From Chitinophaga pinensis (GTDB lineage: Bacteria; Bacteroidota; Bacteroidia; Chitinophagales; Chitinophagaceae): 8,705 nucleotides of DNA. The stretch lies in the NCBI GenBank assembly GCA_943324055.2, contig CALPKD020000032.1, positions 1 to 8,705 on the forward strand, read 5' to 3'. Of this stretch, positions 1-6,765 are shown piece after piece. Every line of letters starts with the position of its first letter. The first letter of the stretch is position 1. Position numbers and translations under genes: made by a program. The notes beneath the pieces are model-generated. The model had not been told where the DNA came from and ran no database searches. It saw only the letters and a list, made by a program, of their open reading frames with translations.

Positions 1-209
1 ATGGGAACAGGATAAAGGCTACACAGCAAATTATTTCTGATACCACGATGCCAAATATCACGGGTATGAAATTGCAAGATGCTTTATGGTTATGCGAAAA
101 GAAGGGATTGGTTGTGAAGTGTGTAGGAAGAGGTAAGGTGATTAAACAAAGTATCGTTCAAGGTCAATACATTCAAAAAGGACAGCAAATTCAAATTGAA
201 TTAAACTAA
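1..209 (+). CDS. ftsI: C-terminal end of an FtsI-like penicillin-binding protein (PASTA domain), 5' partial
   Basis: Reading from base 3 to the TAA at 207-209 gives 68 residues with no internal stop. From about residue 16 (Met-Pro-Asn-Ile) to the end it resembles one PASTA domain: a Pro-Asn-x-x-Gly-Met start, a helix with the pattern D-A-L-x-L-x-E-x-x-G-L-x-V, then short strands ending in a K-G-Q-Q-I-x-I pattern. PASTA domains sit at the C-terminus of some class B transpeptidases, and in Bacteroidota the division-specific FtsI/PBP3 commonly carries one. The position directly before murE is the usual place of ftsI, the septal peptidoglycan transpeptidase anchored in the inner membrane and acting in the periplasm. 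The catalytic SxxK, SxN and KTG motifs lie upstream of the window, so the transpeptidase identity is inferred from the tail and context. The stop overlaps the murE start by one base. Confidence 0.85.
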   Translation, partial: GNRIKATQQIISDTTMPNITGMKLQDALWLCEKKGLVVKCVGRGKVIKQSIVQGQYIQKGQQIQIELN

Positions 210-211
210 TG
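207..211 (+). other. TAATG stop/start overlap, ftsI-murE
   Basis: The TAA ending the PASTA-tailed protein (207-209) shares its last A with the murE ATG (209-211). No Shine-Dalgarno-like purine run precedes the ATG (upstream bases are AATTGAATTAAAC), so ribosomes finishing the upstream gene probably reinitiate here. The coupling is inferred from geometry. Confidence 0.8.
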
Positions 212-1672
212 AAAGAACTACAATCTATATTATTTGGCGTGGCACTTCGAGAAGTAGTTGGAGCAATCCAACTTTCTGTGAATGATATTCAAATAGATTC
301 AAGAAAAGTGACTCCTGGTTGTGTATTTGTAGCAATAAGAGGTGTTCATGCAGACGGGCATGAATTTATTGAAACGGCTATTGAAAAAGGTGCAGCAGTA
401 ATTGTATGTGAAGAATTACCAGGACTTACCATGCCAAGGACTACTTATTTAGTGGTTGAAAATACACAGGAAGCAGTTGCTATTATGGCGCATCAGTTTT
501 ATGATGAACCGTCTACTAAAATGAAATTGGTAGGGGTTACTGGAACAAACGGTAAGACAACGGTGGCTACTTTATTATTTAAATTATTTACAGAATTAGG
601 ATATACCTGTGGATTGATTAGCACGGTCGAAAATCATATAGGTAAAACCATTGTTCCTGCTACGCATACTACACCGGATGCAATTGCACTAAATGCGTTA
701 TTGAGCCAAATGGTAAAGGCGGGCTGTTCGCATGTATTTATGGAAGTAAGTAGCCATGCAATACACCAACATCGTATAACAGGATTGCATTTTGTAGGCG
801 GGGCTTTTACAAATATTACACATGATCATTTGGATTATCATCAAACATTTGAAGCCTATTTGGCGGTTAAAAAAGCATTTTTTGACCAATTGTCTAGTGA
901 TGCATTTGCATTATCAAATTTAGATGATAAGAATGGTGCGAATATGTTATTGGATACAAAGGCTAAAAAGTTAACCTACGCTTTACATGCGCCTGCTAAT
1001 TATAAAGGAAAAATACTAGAGAATCAATTGTCTGGATTGGTAATGTTGGTAAATGACGTGGAAGTGCATTGCAGATTGATTGGCACTTTTAATGCATATA
1101 ATTTTTTAGCAGTTTATGGTGTTGCTATGCAATTAGGAGTGCAGTCACAATCTGTATTAACTATACTGAGTGCATTAACAGGAGCAGAAGGCAGGTTTGA
1201 TTATATCATTAGCGCAACAAATATCATCGGTATTGTGGATTATGCGCATACTCCAGATGCATTAGAAAACGTATTGGGTACAATCGCAAAATTAAGAAAA
1301 GGGGGAGAGGATGTAATCACAGTAGTGGGTTGTGGTGGAGATAGAGATAAAACTAAACGTCCAATCATGGCACAGGTTGCTTGTGATTTAAGCACTAGGG
1401 TATTGCTTACAAGTGACAATCCTCGTTCTGAGGATCCAAATGAAATTATCAAGGATATGGAACAAGGGTTGACTAGTTCGGCAAAAAGAAAATACATCAA
1501 CATTGTTGATCGTAGAGCCGCAATTAAAGCAGCAGTCAGCTTTGCAAAACCAGGGGATATTATTTTAATTGCGGGCAAAGGACATGAAAAATATCAAGAT
1601 ATCAAAGGAGTAAAACACGATTTTGACGACAAGGAAATATTAAAAAACCTATTCAACGAATTAGAAAAATAA
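209..1672 (+). CDS. murE: UDP-N-acetylmuramoyl-L-alanyl-D-glutamate--2,6-diaminopimelate ligase MurE
   Basis: This cytoplasmic ATP-dependent ligase adds the third residue of the peptidoglycan stem peptide. The 487-residue product has the normal family length and the three Mur ligase domains. The N-terminal UDP-MurNAc-binding region contains D-S-R-K-V followed by P-G-x-x-F-V-A-I-x-G (about residues 30-45). The central ATPase has the P-loop GVTGTNGKTT at residues 109-118 (Lys116) and a Lys at about 221 in a Y-L-A-V-K context, matching the lysine that is carbamylated in the family. DYAHTPD lies at 344-350. The C-terminal domain has DNPRSEDP at 403-410 and GKGHE at 456-460. The DNPR form is the one associated with meso-diaminopimelate rather than L-lysine, so the substrate is inferred to be meso-DAP. 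The start at 209 gives the expected N-terminus and overlaps the preceding stop by one base. mraY starts 6 bases after its stop. Confidence 0.97.
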   Translation: MKELQSILFGVALREVVGAIQLSVNDIQIDSRKVTPGCVFVAIRGVHADGHEFIETAIEKGAAVIVCEELPGLTMPRTTYLVVENTQEAVAIMAHQFYDEPSTKMKLVGVTGTNGKTTVATLLFKLFTELGYTCGLISTVENHIGKTIVPATHTTPDAIALNALLSQMVKAGCSHVFMEVSSHAIHQHRITGLHFVGGAFTNITHDHLDYHQTFEAYLAVKKAFFDQLSSDAFALSNLDDKNGANMLLDTKAKKLTYALHAPANYKGKILENQLSGLVMLVNDVEVHCRLIGTFNAYNFLAVYGVAMQLGVQSQSVLTILSALTGAEGRFDYIISATNIIGIVDYAHTPDALENVLGTIAKLRKGGEDVITVVGCGGDRDKTKRPIMAQVACDLSTRVLLTSDNPRSEDPNEIIKDMEQGLTSSAKRKYINIVDRRAAIKAAVSFAKPGDIILIAGKGHEKYQDIKGVKHDFDDKEILKNLFNELEK

Positions 1673-1678
1673 CCACCT

Positions 1679-2992
1679 ATGCTGTATCAATTATTTTCTT
1701 GGTTAGATAAAACGTTTAATATCCCTGGATTGGGTGCATTTCAGTTTTTGACATTCAGAATTGCAATGGCAATTTTGATGTCCTTATTTATTGCGACGGT
1801 TTATGGAAAGAAAATGATTTTGTTTTTACAGAAAAAACAAATTGGTGAAAGTGTAAGAGAATTAGGATTGGCAGGAGAGCAGCAAAAAAAAGGCACTCCA
1901 ACAATGGGTGGGATTATTATTCTTTTAAGTGTGTTGATTCCTACTTTATTGTTTGCGAATTTGGATAAGGTTTACATCCGTTTGATGATACTATGTACAG
2001 TTTGGTTAGGCTTAATAGGCTTCTTAGATGATTACTTTAAAATCCGTGCTAGGAAGGAAGCAATCAACAAAGGGGAGTCATACAAAAAACAAAATAGCGA
2101 TGGATTGGCGGGTATTTCTAAAATAATCGGACAGGTTGGGTTGGGTATTATCATTGGAGTAACATTGTATTTTAGTAATTCAGTAACAGTCGAAAGAGAA
2201 ATTATTTCGTCTTCGGTGTCGGCCAGTTTACAAAAAGGAGAAAAAGTTGCAAAAGGTGCAGACGTTGTGATAAGAAATATTAATGGGGTAGAAAGAAGGT
2301 TTGTAAAGGTGAAAACGCCAATTACAACAATCCCATTTGTAAAAAATCATGAATTTAATTATAGTAAGTTGGTCAGCTGGATTGGTCCAGGTGCTGAAAA
2401 GTATACTTGGATTGTTTATATATTAATTGTCACTTTCATTATCACGGCGGTATCTAATGGCGCAAATATTACAGATGGCTTAGACGGTTTAGCCGCAGGA
2501 GTAAGTGCTATTATTGGAGCTGCATTAGGCGTGTTTGTATATGTAAGTGGTAACTATGTTTTCGCAGATTATTTAAATGTAATGTACATCCCTAATCTAG
2601 GGGAATTATCCATTTTTGTTGGAGCATTTGTAGGGGGATGTATTGGATTCCTTTGGTACAATGCATATCCTGCGCAAGTATTTATGGGTGACACCGGAAG
2701 CTTGGCTTTAGGTGGCATCATTGCTTCACTAGCAATCATTGTTAGAAAAGAATTATTGATCCCTATTTTCTGTGGCGTGTTTTTAGTAGAAAACTTGAGT
2801 GTTATTATTCAGGTGAGTTATTTCAAATACACCAGAAAAAAGTATGGGGAAGGAAGAAGAGTGTTTTTGATGAGTCCATTACACCATCACTATCAAAAGA
2901 AAGGTTTTCACGAAAGTAAAATAGCGGTTCGTTTTTGGATCATTACCATTTTATTGGTGGTGGCTTCAATATTAACCCTAAAAACACGATAG
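1679..2992 (+). CDS. mraY: Phospho-N-acetylmuramoyl-pentapeptide-transferase MraY
   Basis: This polytopic inner-membrane enzyme transfers phospho-MurNAc-pentapeptide from UDP to undecaprenyl phosphate, making lipid I. Hallmarks are P-T-M-G-G near residue 75, G-F-L-D-D-Y with Asp117 and Asp118, [10 protein letters not shown] with Asp266 and Asp269, F-M-G-D-T-G-S-L with Asp338, and the HHH motif at 402-404 within P-L-H-H-H-Y. Multiple hydrophobic segments are spread along the protein. At 437 residues it is much longer than the roughly 360 typical of proteobacterial MraY. The extra length is mainly a charged, non-membrane stretch at about residues 168-240, between the hydrophobic segment ending Y-F near 165 and the one starting at W244. 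Longer MraY proteins are usual in Bacteroidota. The ATG at 1679 is the first start after murE and gives an N-terminus leading into the first membrane segment. No Shine-Dalgarno is visible. The TAG stop is in the same frame as the murD start that follows. Confidence 0.97.
   Translation: MLYQLFSWLDKTFNIPGLGAFQFLTFRIAMAILMSLFIATVYGKKMILFLQKKQIGESVRELGLAGEQQKKGTPTMGGIIILLSVLIPTLLFANLDKVYIRLMILCTVWLGLIGFLDDYFKIRARKEAINKGESYKKQNSDGLAGISKIIGQVGLGIIIGVTLYFSNSVTVEREIISSSVSASLQKGEKVAKGADVVIRNINGVERRFVKVKTPITTIPFVKNHEFNYSKLVSWIGPGAEKYTWIVYILIVTFIITAVSNGANITDGLDGLAAGVSAIIGAALGVFVYVSGNYVFADYLNVMYIPNLGELSIFVGAFVGGCIGFLWYNAYPAQVFMGDTGSLALGGIIASLAIIVRKELLIPIFCGVFLVENLSVIIQVSYFKYTRKKYGEGRRVFLMSPLHHHYQKKGFHESKIAVRFWIITILLVVASILTLKTR
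2180..2398 (+). other. Insertion within MraY (about residues 168-240)
   Basis: This part of mraY encodes a hydrophilic, Lys/Glu/Val-rich segment with no hydrophobic helix. It lies between the transmembrane segment ending near residue 165 and the one beginning near residue 244. Its last part (T-T-I-P-F-V-K-N, then E-F-N-Y) resembles the loop seen in other Bacteroidota MraY as I remember them. The first part, roughly residues 175-205 with a K-G-E-K-V-A-K-G pattern, looks like an additional elaboration. The segment probably folds as a small beta-rich extramembrane loop domain; which side of the membrane it faces was not determined. The boundaries are approximate. Confidence 0.6.
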
Positions 2993-2998
2993 ACATTG
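2990..2998 (+). other. In-frame mraY stop / murD TTG start junction
   Basis: The mraY stop TAG (2990-2992) is followed by ACA and then TTG (2996-2998), all in one reading frame. TTG is the only start after the in-frame stop that keeps the conserved MurD N-terminus intact. No purine-rich ribosome binding site precedes it (upstream bases are AAACACGATAGACA). Initiation is therefore probably by ribosomes that have just terminated mraY, which is inferred. Confidence 0.75.
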
Positions 2999-4336
2999 GC
3001 AAAGAAATTAGTCATATTAGGAGCAGGGGAAAGCGGAGTAGGTACTGCATTGTTGGCAAAACAAAAAGGCTATGATGTGTTTGTATCGGATGCAAGTGCA
3101 ATTAAAGCACCTTATCAAAAAGAATTAGAAGACAATCAAATTCCATTTGAATCTGGCACACATGATGTGGAGAGAATTTTAGCAGCGGATGAGGTGATGA
3201 AAAGCCCGGGAATACCAGAGAAGAACGAGTTAGTTAAGGCAATCAGAGCAAAAGGAATTCCAGTAGTGAGCGAAATTGAATTTGGCTATCGATATAAAGG
3301 AACTAGCAAAATTGCAGCAATAACTGGAAGCAATGGTAAAAGCACAACTACTGCATTGTTATTTCATATTTGTGAGGTAGCTGAACAAGATGCAGCAATG
3401 GTGGGCAATATAGGGTATTCATTTGCAAGACAAATTGCATTGGATCCCAAAGCTTTATATATCATTGAGATTAGCTCTTTTCAACTTGACGATATAAAAT
3501 ATTTTAAACCAGATATCGCAATTTTATTAAACATCAGTGAGGATCACTTAGACAGATACGATTACAAGTTTGAGAATTATATAAAAAGTAAGTTTCGCGT
3601 AATCGAAAATCAAACGGCACAAGATTATTTCATTTATTGTATAGATGATGAAGTGATCGTTAAACATTTAGAATTACTAACTACCAATACTAACCCATTA
3701 CCATTTTCTATGAAACAAGAAGTAAAAAAAGGAGGCTACATCAAGAACGATCAAATGATGTTAAAAATCCAAGAAGAGCGCGTGACGATGAGCATTTATG
3801 ATTTTGCTTTAAAAGGAAAACATAATGCCTATAACACTATGGCTGCTAGCATTGCTGCTACCACATTAGGGATTAGAAAGGAAAAAATCAGAGAAGCGGT
3901 AAGCAACTTCCATAGTCTAGAACACAGAATGGAATTTGTTGCAACAGTACGTGGCGTTGATTTTATCAATGACAGCAAGGCTACTAATGTAAATAGTACT
4001 TGGTATGCATTAGAAAGTATGCAAAAGACAACTGTGCTTATTTTAGGCGGAGTAGACAAAGGAAATGATTATGAATTGATTGCTGAATTAGTGAAAGACA
4101 AAGTAAAGGCGATTGTTTGTATGGGAACTGACAATAAAAAAATCATCGAATTTTTTAAAGACAAGGTTGCTGTAATTGTGGAAGCAGATAGTGCTAAAAA
4201 AGCAGTAACTGAATCCTTCAAATTAGCAGAAAAAGGAGACGTTGTCTTGTTGAGTCCAGCTTGTGCAAGTTTTGACTTGTTTAAGAACTATGAGGATAGA
4301 GGTCGTCAATTTAAAGAGTCTGTAAAAGAACTATAA
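2996..4336 (+). CDS. murD: UDP-N-acetylmuramoyl-L-alanine--D-glutamate ligase MurD (TTG start)
   Basis: This cytoplasmic ligase adds D-glutamate to UDP-MurNAc-L-Ala using ATP. The 446-residue product has normal length. The N-terminal Rossmann-like domain opens with L-V-I-L-G-A-G-E-S-G-V-G (residues 5-16), which binds the UDP substrate. The ATPase P-loop TGSNGKST is at 110-117 (Lys115). N-I-S-E-D-H-L-D-R-Y-D precedes Lys199, which sits where the family has its carbamylated lysine. NDSKATN is at 325-331 and SPACASFD at 420-427; both are strong MurD signatures separating it from MurC, MurE and MurF. The start is a TTG at 2996: the upstream codons are ACA and the mraY TAG stop, and any later start would delete the glycine-rich nucleotide-binding loop. 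The gene follows mraY by three bases and precedes ftsW by three bases. Confidence 0.96.
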   Translation: MAKKLVILGAGESGVGTALLAKQKGYDVFVSDASAIKAPYQKELEDNQIPFESGTHDVERILAADEVMKSPGIPEKNELVKAIRAKGIPVVSEIEFGYRYKGTSKIAAITGSNGKSTTTALLFHICEVAEQDAAMVGNIGYSFARQIALDPKALYIIEISSFQLDDIKYFKPDIAILLNISEDHLDRYDYKFENYIKSKFRVIENQTAQDYFIYCIDDEVIVKHLELLTTNTNPLPFSMKQEVKKGGYIKNDQMMLKIQEERVTMSIYDFALKGKHNAYNTMAASIAATTLGIRKEKIREAVSNFHSLEHRMEFVATVRGVDFINDSKATNVNSTWYALESMQKTTVLILGGVDKGNDYELIAELVKDKVKAIVCMGTDNKKIIEFFKDKVAVIVEADSAKKAVTESFKLAEKGDVVLLSPACASFDLFKNYEDRGRQFKESVKEL

Positions 4337-4339
4337 TTT

Positions 4340-5656
4340 ATGTTTAACGAAACCACTGACAAGTTATTTTCACAAATGCCATCTATTGGTGGCATGAAGG
4401 AACACTTGGATCAAAGAACAAGAGGGGATAAATATATATGGGGGTTAGTCATTGTATTATCGCTGATCTCAATTCTTGTGGTCTATAGTGCAACTGGGTC
4501 ATTGGCATATAAAATGTATCGTGGAAATACAAGTGTGTATTTGTTTAAGCAAGTTATTTTTACATTAGTTGGGTTAGTAGTGATATTTGCATTACATCGA
4601 ATAAATTATACGGTCTTTTCCAAAATCGCAACCATCTTATTCGCCCTATCCATTCCCTTATTGATTTACACCTTATTCTTTGGAGCTAAAATAAATGAAG
4701 GAAGTAGGTGGATTAAATTACCTATCATTAATTTGACCATTCAAAGTAGTGATATTGCTAAGTTGGCTTTGTTCATGTATATCTCAAAGGTGTTGAGTAA
4801 GAAGCAGGAAGTAATTAAAGATTTTAAGAAAGGGTTTTGGCCGGTACTTTGGCCGGTGCTTGTTATTTGTGGTTTGATTATGCCGGCCAACTTGTCCAAT
4901 GCATTATTAACAGGGGCAACCGCTATGTTATTGATGTTTATTGGGCGTGTAAGCTTTAAGCATATCATGTTAACAATTGGGATTGCGATGATTCCAGTTG
5001 CAATTATAATAAGTGTTGCAATGGCGACACATTCTAGTAAATCAGAACTGGGAAAGCCGGTGGTTGCAGAGAAGATGAAAAGCTTTGGCCGATTTGGAAC
5101 CTGGGTGAGTAGGGTACAGGATTTTATGTATGCGAAAGACAAGGAAGTACCTTATCAAGTACAGCAAGCAAAAATTGCTATTGCAAATGGGGGAATATTT
5201 TTTGGTCTTGGTCCAGGTAATAGCAGACAACGTAATTTTTTACCGCAAGCTTATAACGATTTTATTTACTCCATCATTATCGAGGAGTATGGTTTAATAG
5301 GAGGTGCATTTATTGTATTTATTTATTTAGTATTCTTATTTAGATGTATCAGAATTTTTAGGAGATGTCCTTATGCATTTGGTGCATTCCTTGCTTTAGG
5401 ACTCAGCTTTACTTTGGCTATACAAGCAGTAGCAAATATGGCAGTGAATGTGAATATTGTTCCAGTAACTGGGGTCACCTTGCCGCTTGTGAGTATGGGA
5501 GGTAGTTCGTTCATCTTTACATGCTGCTCTATCGGTTTAATATTAAGTGTAGCAAGAAACGTGGAACAATTAGAGGGCAAGGCGCCCGAGGAAACTGACA
5601 TTGAAATACCAAACGAAACAGATACGCTTCAAAATGACATCCAACCCACAGCATAA
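4340..5656 (+). CDS. ftsW: Septal peptidoglycan glycosyltransferase FtsW (SEDS family)
   Basis: This polytopic inner-membrane SEDS enzyme polymerises lipid II into glycan strands at the division site, working with the class B PBP encoded upstream. The 438-residue product has many hydrophobic helices, the first starting near residue 33 with Y-I-W-G-L-V-I. SEDS features are R-W-I-K-L with Trp124, then Q-S-S-D-I-A-K-L where many relatives have QPSE; A-N-L-S-N-A-L-L near 183; a large loop ending Y-Q-V-Q-Q-A-K-I-A-I-x-x-G-G; N-D-F-I-Y with Asp307, the position of the catalytic aspartate in RodA/FtsW; I-I-E-E-Y-G-L-I-G-G; and P-V-T-G-V-T-L-P-L-V-S-M-G-G near the C-terminus. FtsW is chosen over RodA from the dcw context. 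ATG 4340 is the first start after murD and gives about 32 cytoplasmic residues; Met13 (4376) or Met19 are possible alternatives. The acidic/polar tail overlaps murG. Confidence 0.95.
   Translation: MFNETTDKLFSQMPSIGGMKEHLDQRTRGDKYIWGLVIVLSLISILVVYSATGSLAYKMYRGNTSVYLFKQVIFTLVGLVVIFALHRINYTVFSKIATILFALSIPLLIYTLFFGAKINEGSRWIKLPIINLTIQSSDIAKLALFMYISKVLSKKQEVIKDFKKGFWPVLWPVLVICGLIMPANLSNALLTGATAMLLMFIGRVSFKHIMLTIGIAMIPVAIIISVAMATHSSKSELGKPVVAEKMKSFGRFGTWVSRVQDFMYAKDKEVPYQVQQAKIAIANGGIFFGLGPGNSRQRNFLPQAYNDFIYSIIIEEYGLIGGAFIVFIYLVFLFRCIRIFRRCPYAFGAFLALGLSFTLAIQAVANMAVNVNIVPVTGVTLPLVSMGGSSFIFTCCSIGLILSVARNVEQLEGKAPEETDIEIPNETDTLQNDIQPTA
4836..4859 (+). repeat. 12-base tandem repeat inside ftsW
   Basis: Two adjacent copies of TTTGGCCGGTRC (4836-4847 and 4848-4859) differ at one base. 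In frame they encode a doubled W-P-V-L peptide at the start of a membrane helix of FtsW. Because the unit is a multiple of three it preserves the frame. It may be a small local duplication or conserved family sequence that happens to repeat. Confidence 0.6.
5634..5656 (+). other. 23-base ftsW/murG coding overlap
   Basis: The murG ATG (5634) lies upstream of the ftsW TAA (5654-5656) in another frame, so the last seven ftsW codons and its stop are read twice. With no Shine-Dalgarno upstream (GATACGCTTCAAA), murG translation is likely coupled to ftsW. If the TTG at 5601 were the start the overlap would be 56 bases. Confidence 0.75.
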
Positions 5657-6749
5657 ACAATTACGCATCATCATAGCGGGTGGCGGTACCGGCGGGCATA
5701 TATTCCCGGCGATTGCTGTTGCGCAAGCGATTCAGCAAATACATCCCAATGCTGCTATTTTGTTTGTAGGGGCATCTGGTAAAATGGAGATGGAAAAAGT
5801 ACCGAATGCAGGATTTGAAATTAAAGGATTGACAATCGCTGGATTAAATCGAAGTAGTCTTCTCAAAAATATTACACTTCCTTTTAAATTAATCAAAAGC
5901 TTTTTTCAAGTACGTAAAATATTTAATTCTTTTAAGCCGAATGCGGTTTTTGGGGTTGGGGGCTATTCAAGTTTCCCTGTATTGAAATTTGCACAGGCTA
6001 AGTCAATACCTACCTTTATTCACGAGTCAAATGCGTTTGCTGGAAAATCAAATCAATGGTTGGCTCAAAATGCAACAAAAATATTTACAGGTACCTCGGG
6101 AATGGAATCTTTTTTCCCTTCGGGTAAAATAGTTGTCACGGGTAATCCTATCCGAAAAAATATTGTGGAAGCGAGTTATTCAAAAGAGGCGGCTTTATTG
6201 CAATTTGGGTTACTACCAACCCGAAAAACAATTTTAATTGTAGGTGGTAGTCTAGGTGCGAAATCGATCAATGGTGCAATCCAAAAAGGGTTATCTGATT
6301 TTCTTAAAAATAACATACAACTTATTTGGCAAACTGGTAAGCCTGGAGCGGCGGCTTATTTAAAAGCTGCAAGTTCTTTTCCGAATGTGTATGTAAGCTC
6401 TTTCATTGATAATATGAGTGCAGCTTATACTGCAGCAGATATCATAGTGAGTAGGTCGGGGGCAATGGCAGTTTCGGAAATTAGTATTACTGGCAAAGCT
6501 GCTGTCTTTGTTCCGTATCCTTTTGCTGCGGAGGATCATCAAACATTTAACGCAATGGCGCTAGTAAATAAGGGTGCTGCGTTGATTGTAAAAGATAGCG
6601 AAGTGAATGAAAAGCTATTGCCAACATTATTACAACTAATTAACGATCATTCGACAATCGAAAAAATGCAAGAAAACATAAAAGCATTTGCATTGGTGAA
6701 TGCAGATGAAATGATTGCAAAACAAATTATAGAATACATATCTAAATAG
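5634..6749 (+). CDS. murG: UDP-GlcNAc:lipid I N-acetylglucosaminyltransferase MurG
   Basis: This GT-B fold enzyme, bound to the cytoplasmic face of the inner membrane, adds GlcNAc to lipid I to make lipid II. Starting at ATG 5634 the product has 371 residues, a normal MurG length. The N-terminal domain has I-I-I-A-G-G-G-T-G-G-H (glycine motif at 16-22, His22) followed by F-P-A-I-A-V-A, then G-V-G-G-Y-S-S-F-P and H-E-S-N-A-F-A-G-K-S-N, where many MurG have HEQN. The C-terminal UDP-GlcNAc domain has V-T-G-N-P-I-R, I-V-G-G-S-L-G-A-K-S-I-N, S-R-S-G-A-M at 273-278 with Glu282, and E-D-H-Q with His302 and Gln303. The frame is open upstream to a TTG at 5601, which would add 11 residues (K-Y-Q-T-K-Q-I-R-F-K type) lying inside ftsW. 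ATG 5634 is preferred because it is a standard start close to the conserved core. It overlaps ftsW by 23 bases in a different frame. No ribosome binding site is evident. Confidence 0.95.
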   Translation: MTSNPQHKQLRIIIAGGGTGGHIFPAIAVAQAIQQIHPNAAILFVGASGKMEMEKVPNAGFEIKGLTIAGLNRSSLLKNITLPFKLIKSFFQVRKIFNSFKPNAVFGVGGYSSFPVLKFAQAKSIPTFIHESNAFAGKSNQWLAQNATKIFTGTSGMESFFPSGKIVVTGNPIRKNIVEASYSKEAALLQFGLLPTRKTILIVGGSLGAKSINGAIQKGLSDFLKNNIQLIWQTGKPGAAAYLKAASSFPNVYVSSFIDNMSAAYTAADIIVSRSGAMAVSEISITGKAAVFVPYPFAAEDHQTFNAMALVNKGAALIVKDSEVNEKLLPTLLQLINDHSTIEKMQENIKAFALVNADEMIAKQIIEYISK

Positions 6750-6765
6750 TATAAAAGAAACGAGC

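Noticed and set aside
1..15. ATG at base 1 as a gene start
   Set aside because: That frame stops after four codons; the long open frame runs from base 3 and is the tail of the upstream gene.
1240..1578. 112-codon open frame on the - strand
   Set aside because: It is entirely antisense to the conserved C-terminal part of murE, with no start context or recognisable domain.
1673..1678. CCACCT between murE and mraY as a regulatory element
   Set aside because: Six bases are too few to carry meaning. It resembles the complement of a Shine-Dalgarno, but no pairing partner or conserved structure can be shown.
2990..2998. A single MraY-MurD fusion read through the TAG
   Set aside because: Each protein has normal complete ends, and nothing (selenocysteine or pyrrolysine signals, recoding hairpin) supports TAG readthrough. 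Separate genes with coupled translation are simpler.
4741..5142. 133-codon open frame on the - strand
   Set aside because: It lies wholly inside ftsW, opposite conserved SEDS sequence, and its translation shows no recognisable domain. It is a shadow of the coding strand.
5601..5633. N-terminal extension of MurG from the TTG at 5601
   Set aside because: The 11 added residues are not needed for the fold, the ATG at 5634 gives the usual length, and the extra sequence is confined to the ftsW coding region.
6750..6765. Promoter or terminator in the murG-murC gap
   Set aside because: The gap is only 16 bases, with no inverted repeat, T-run or room for a Bacteroidota -33/-7 promoter.
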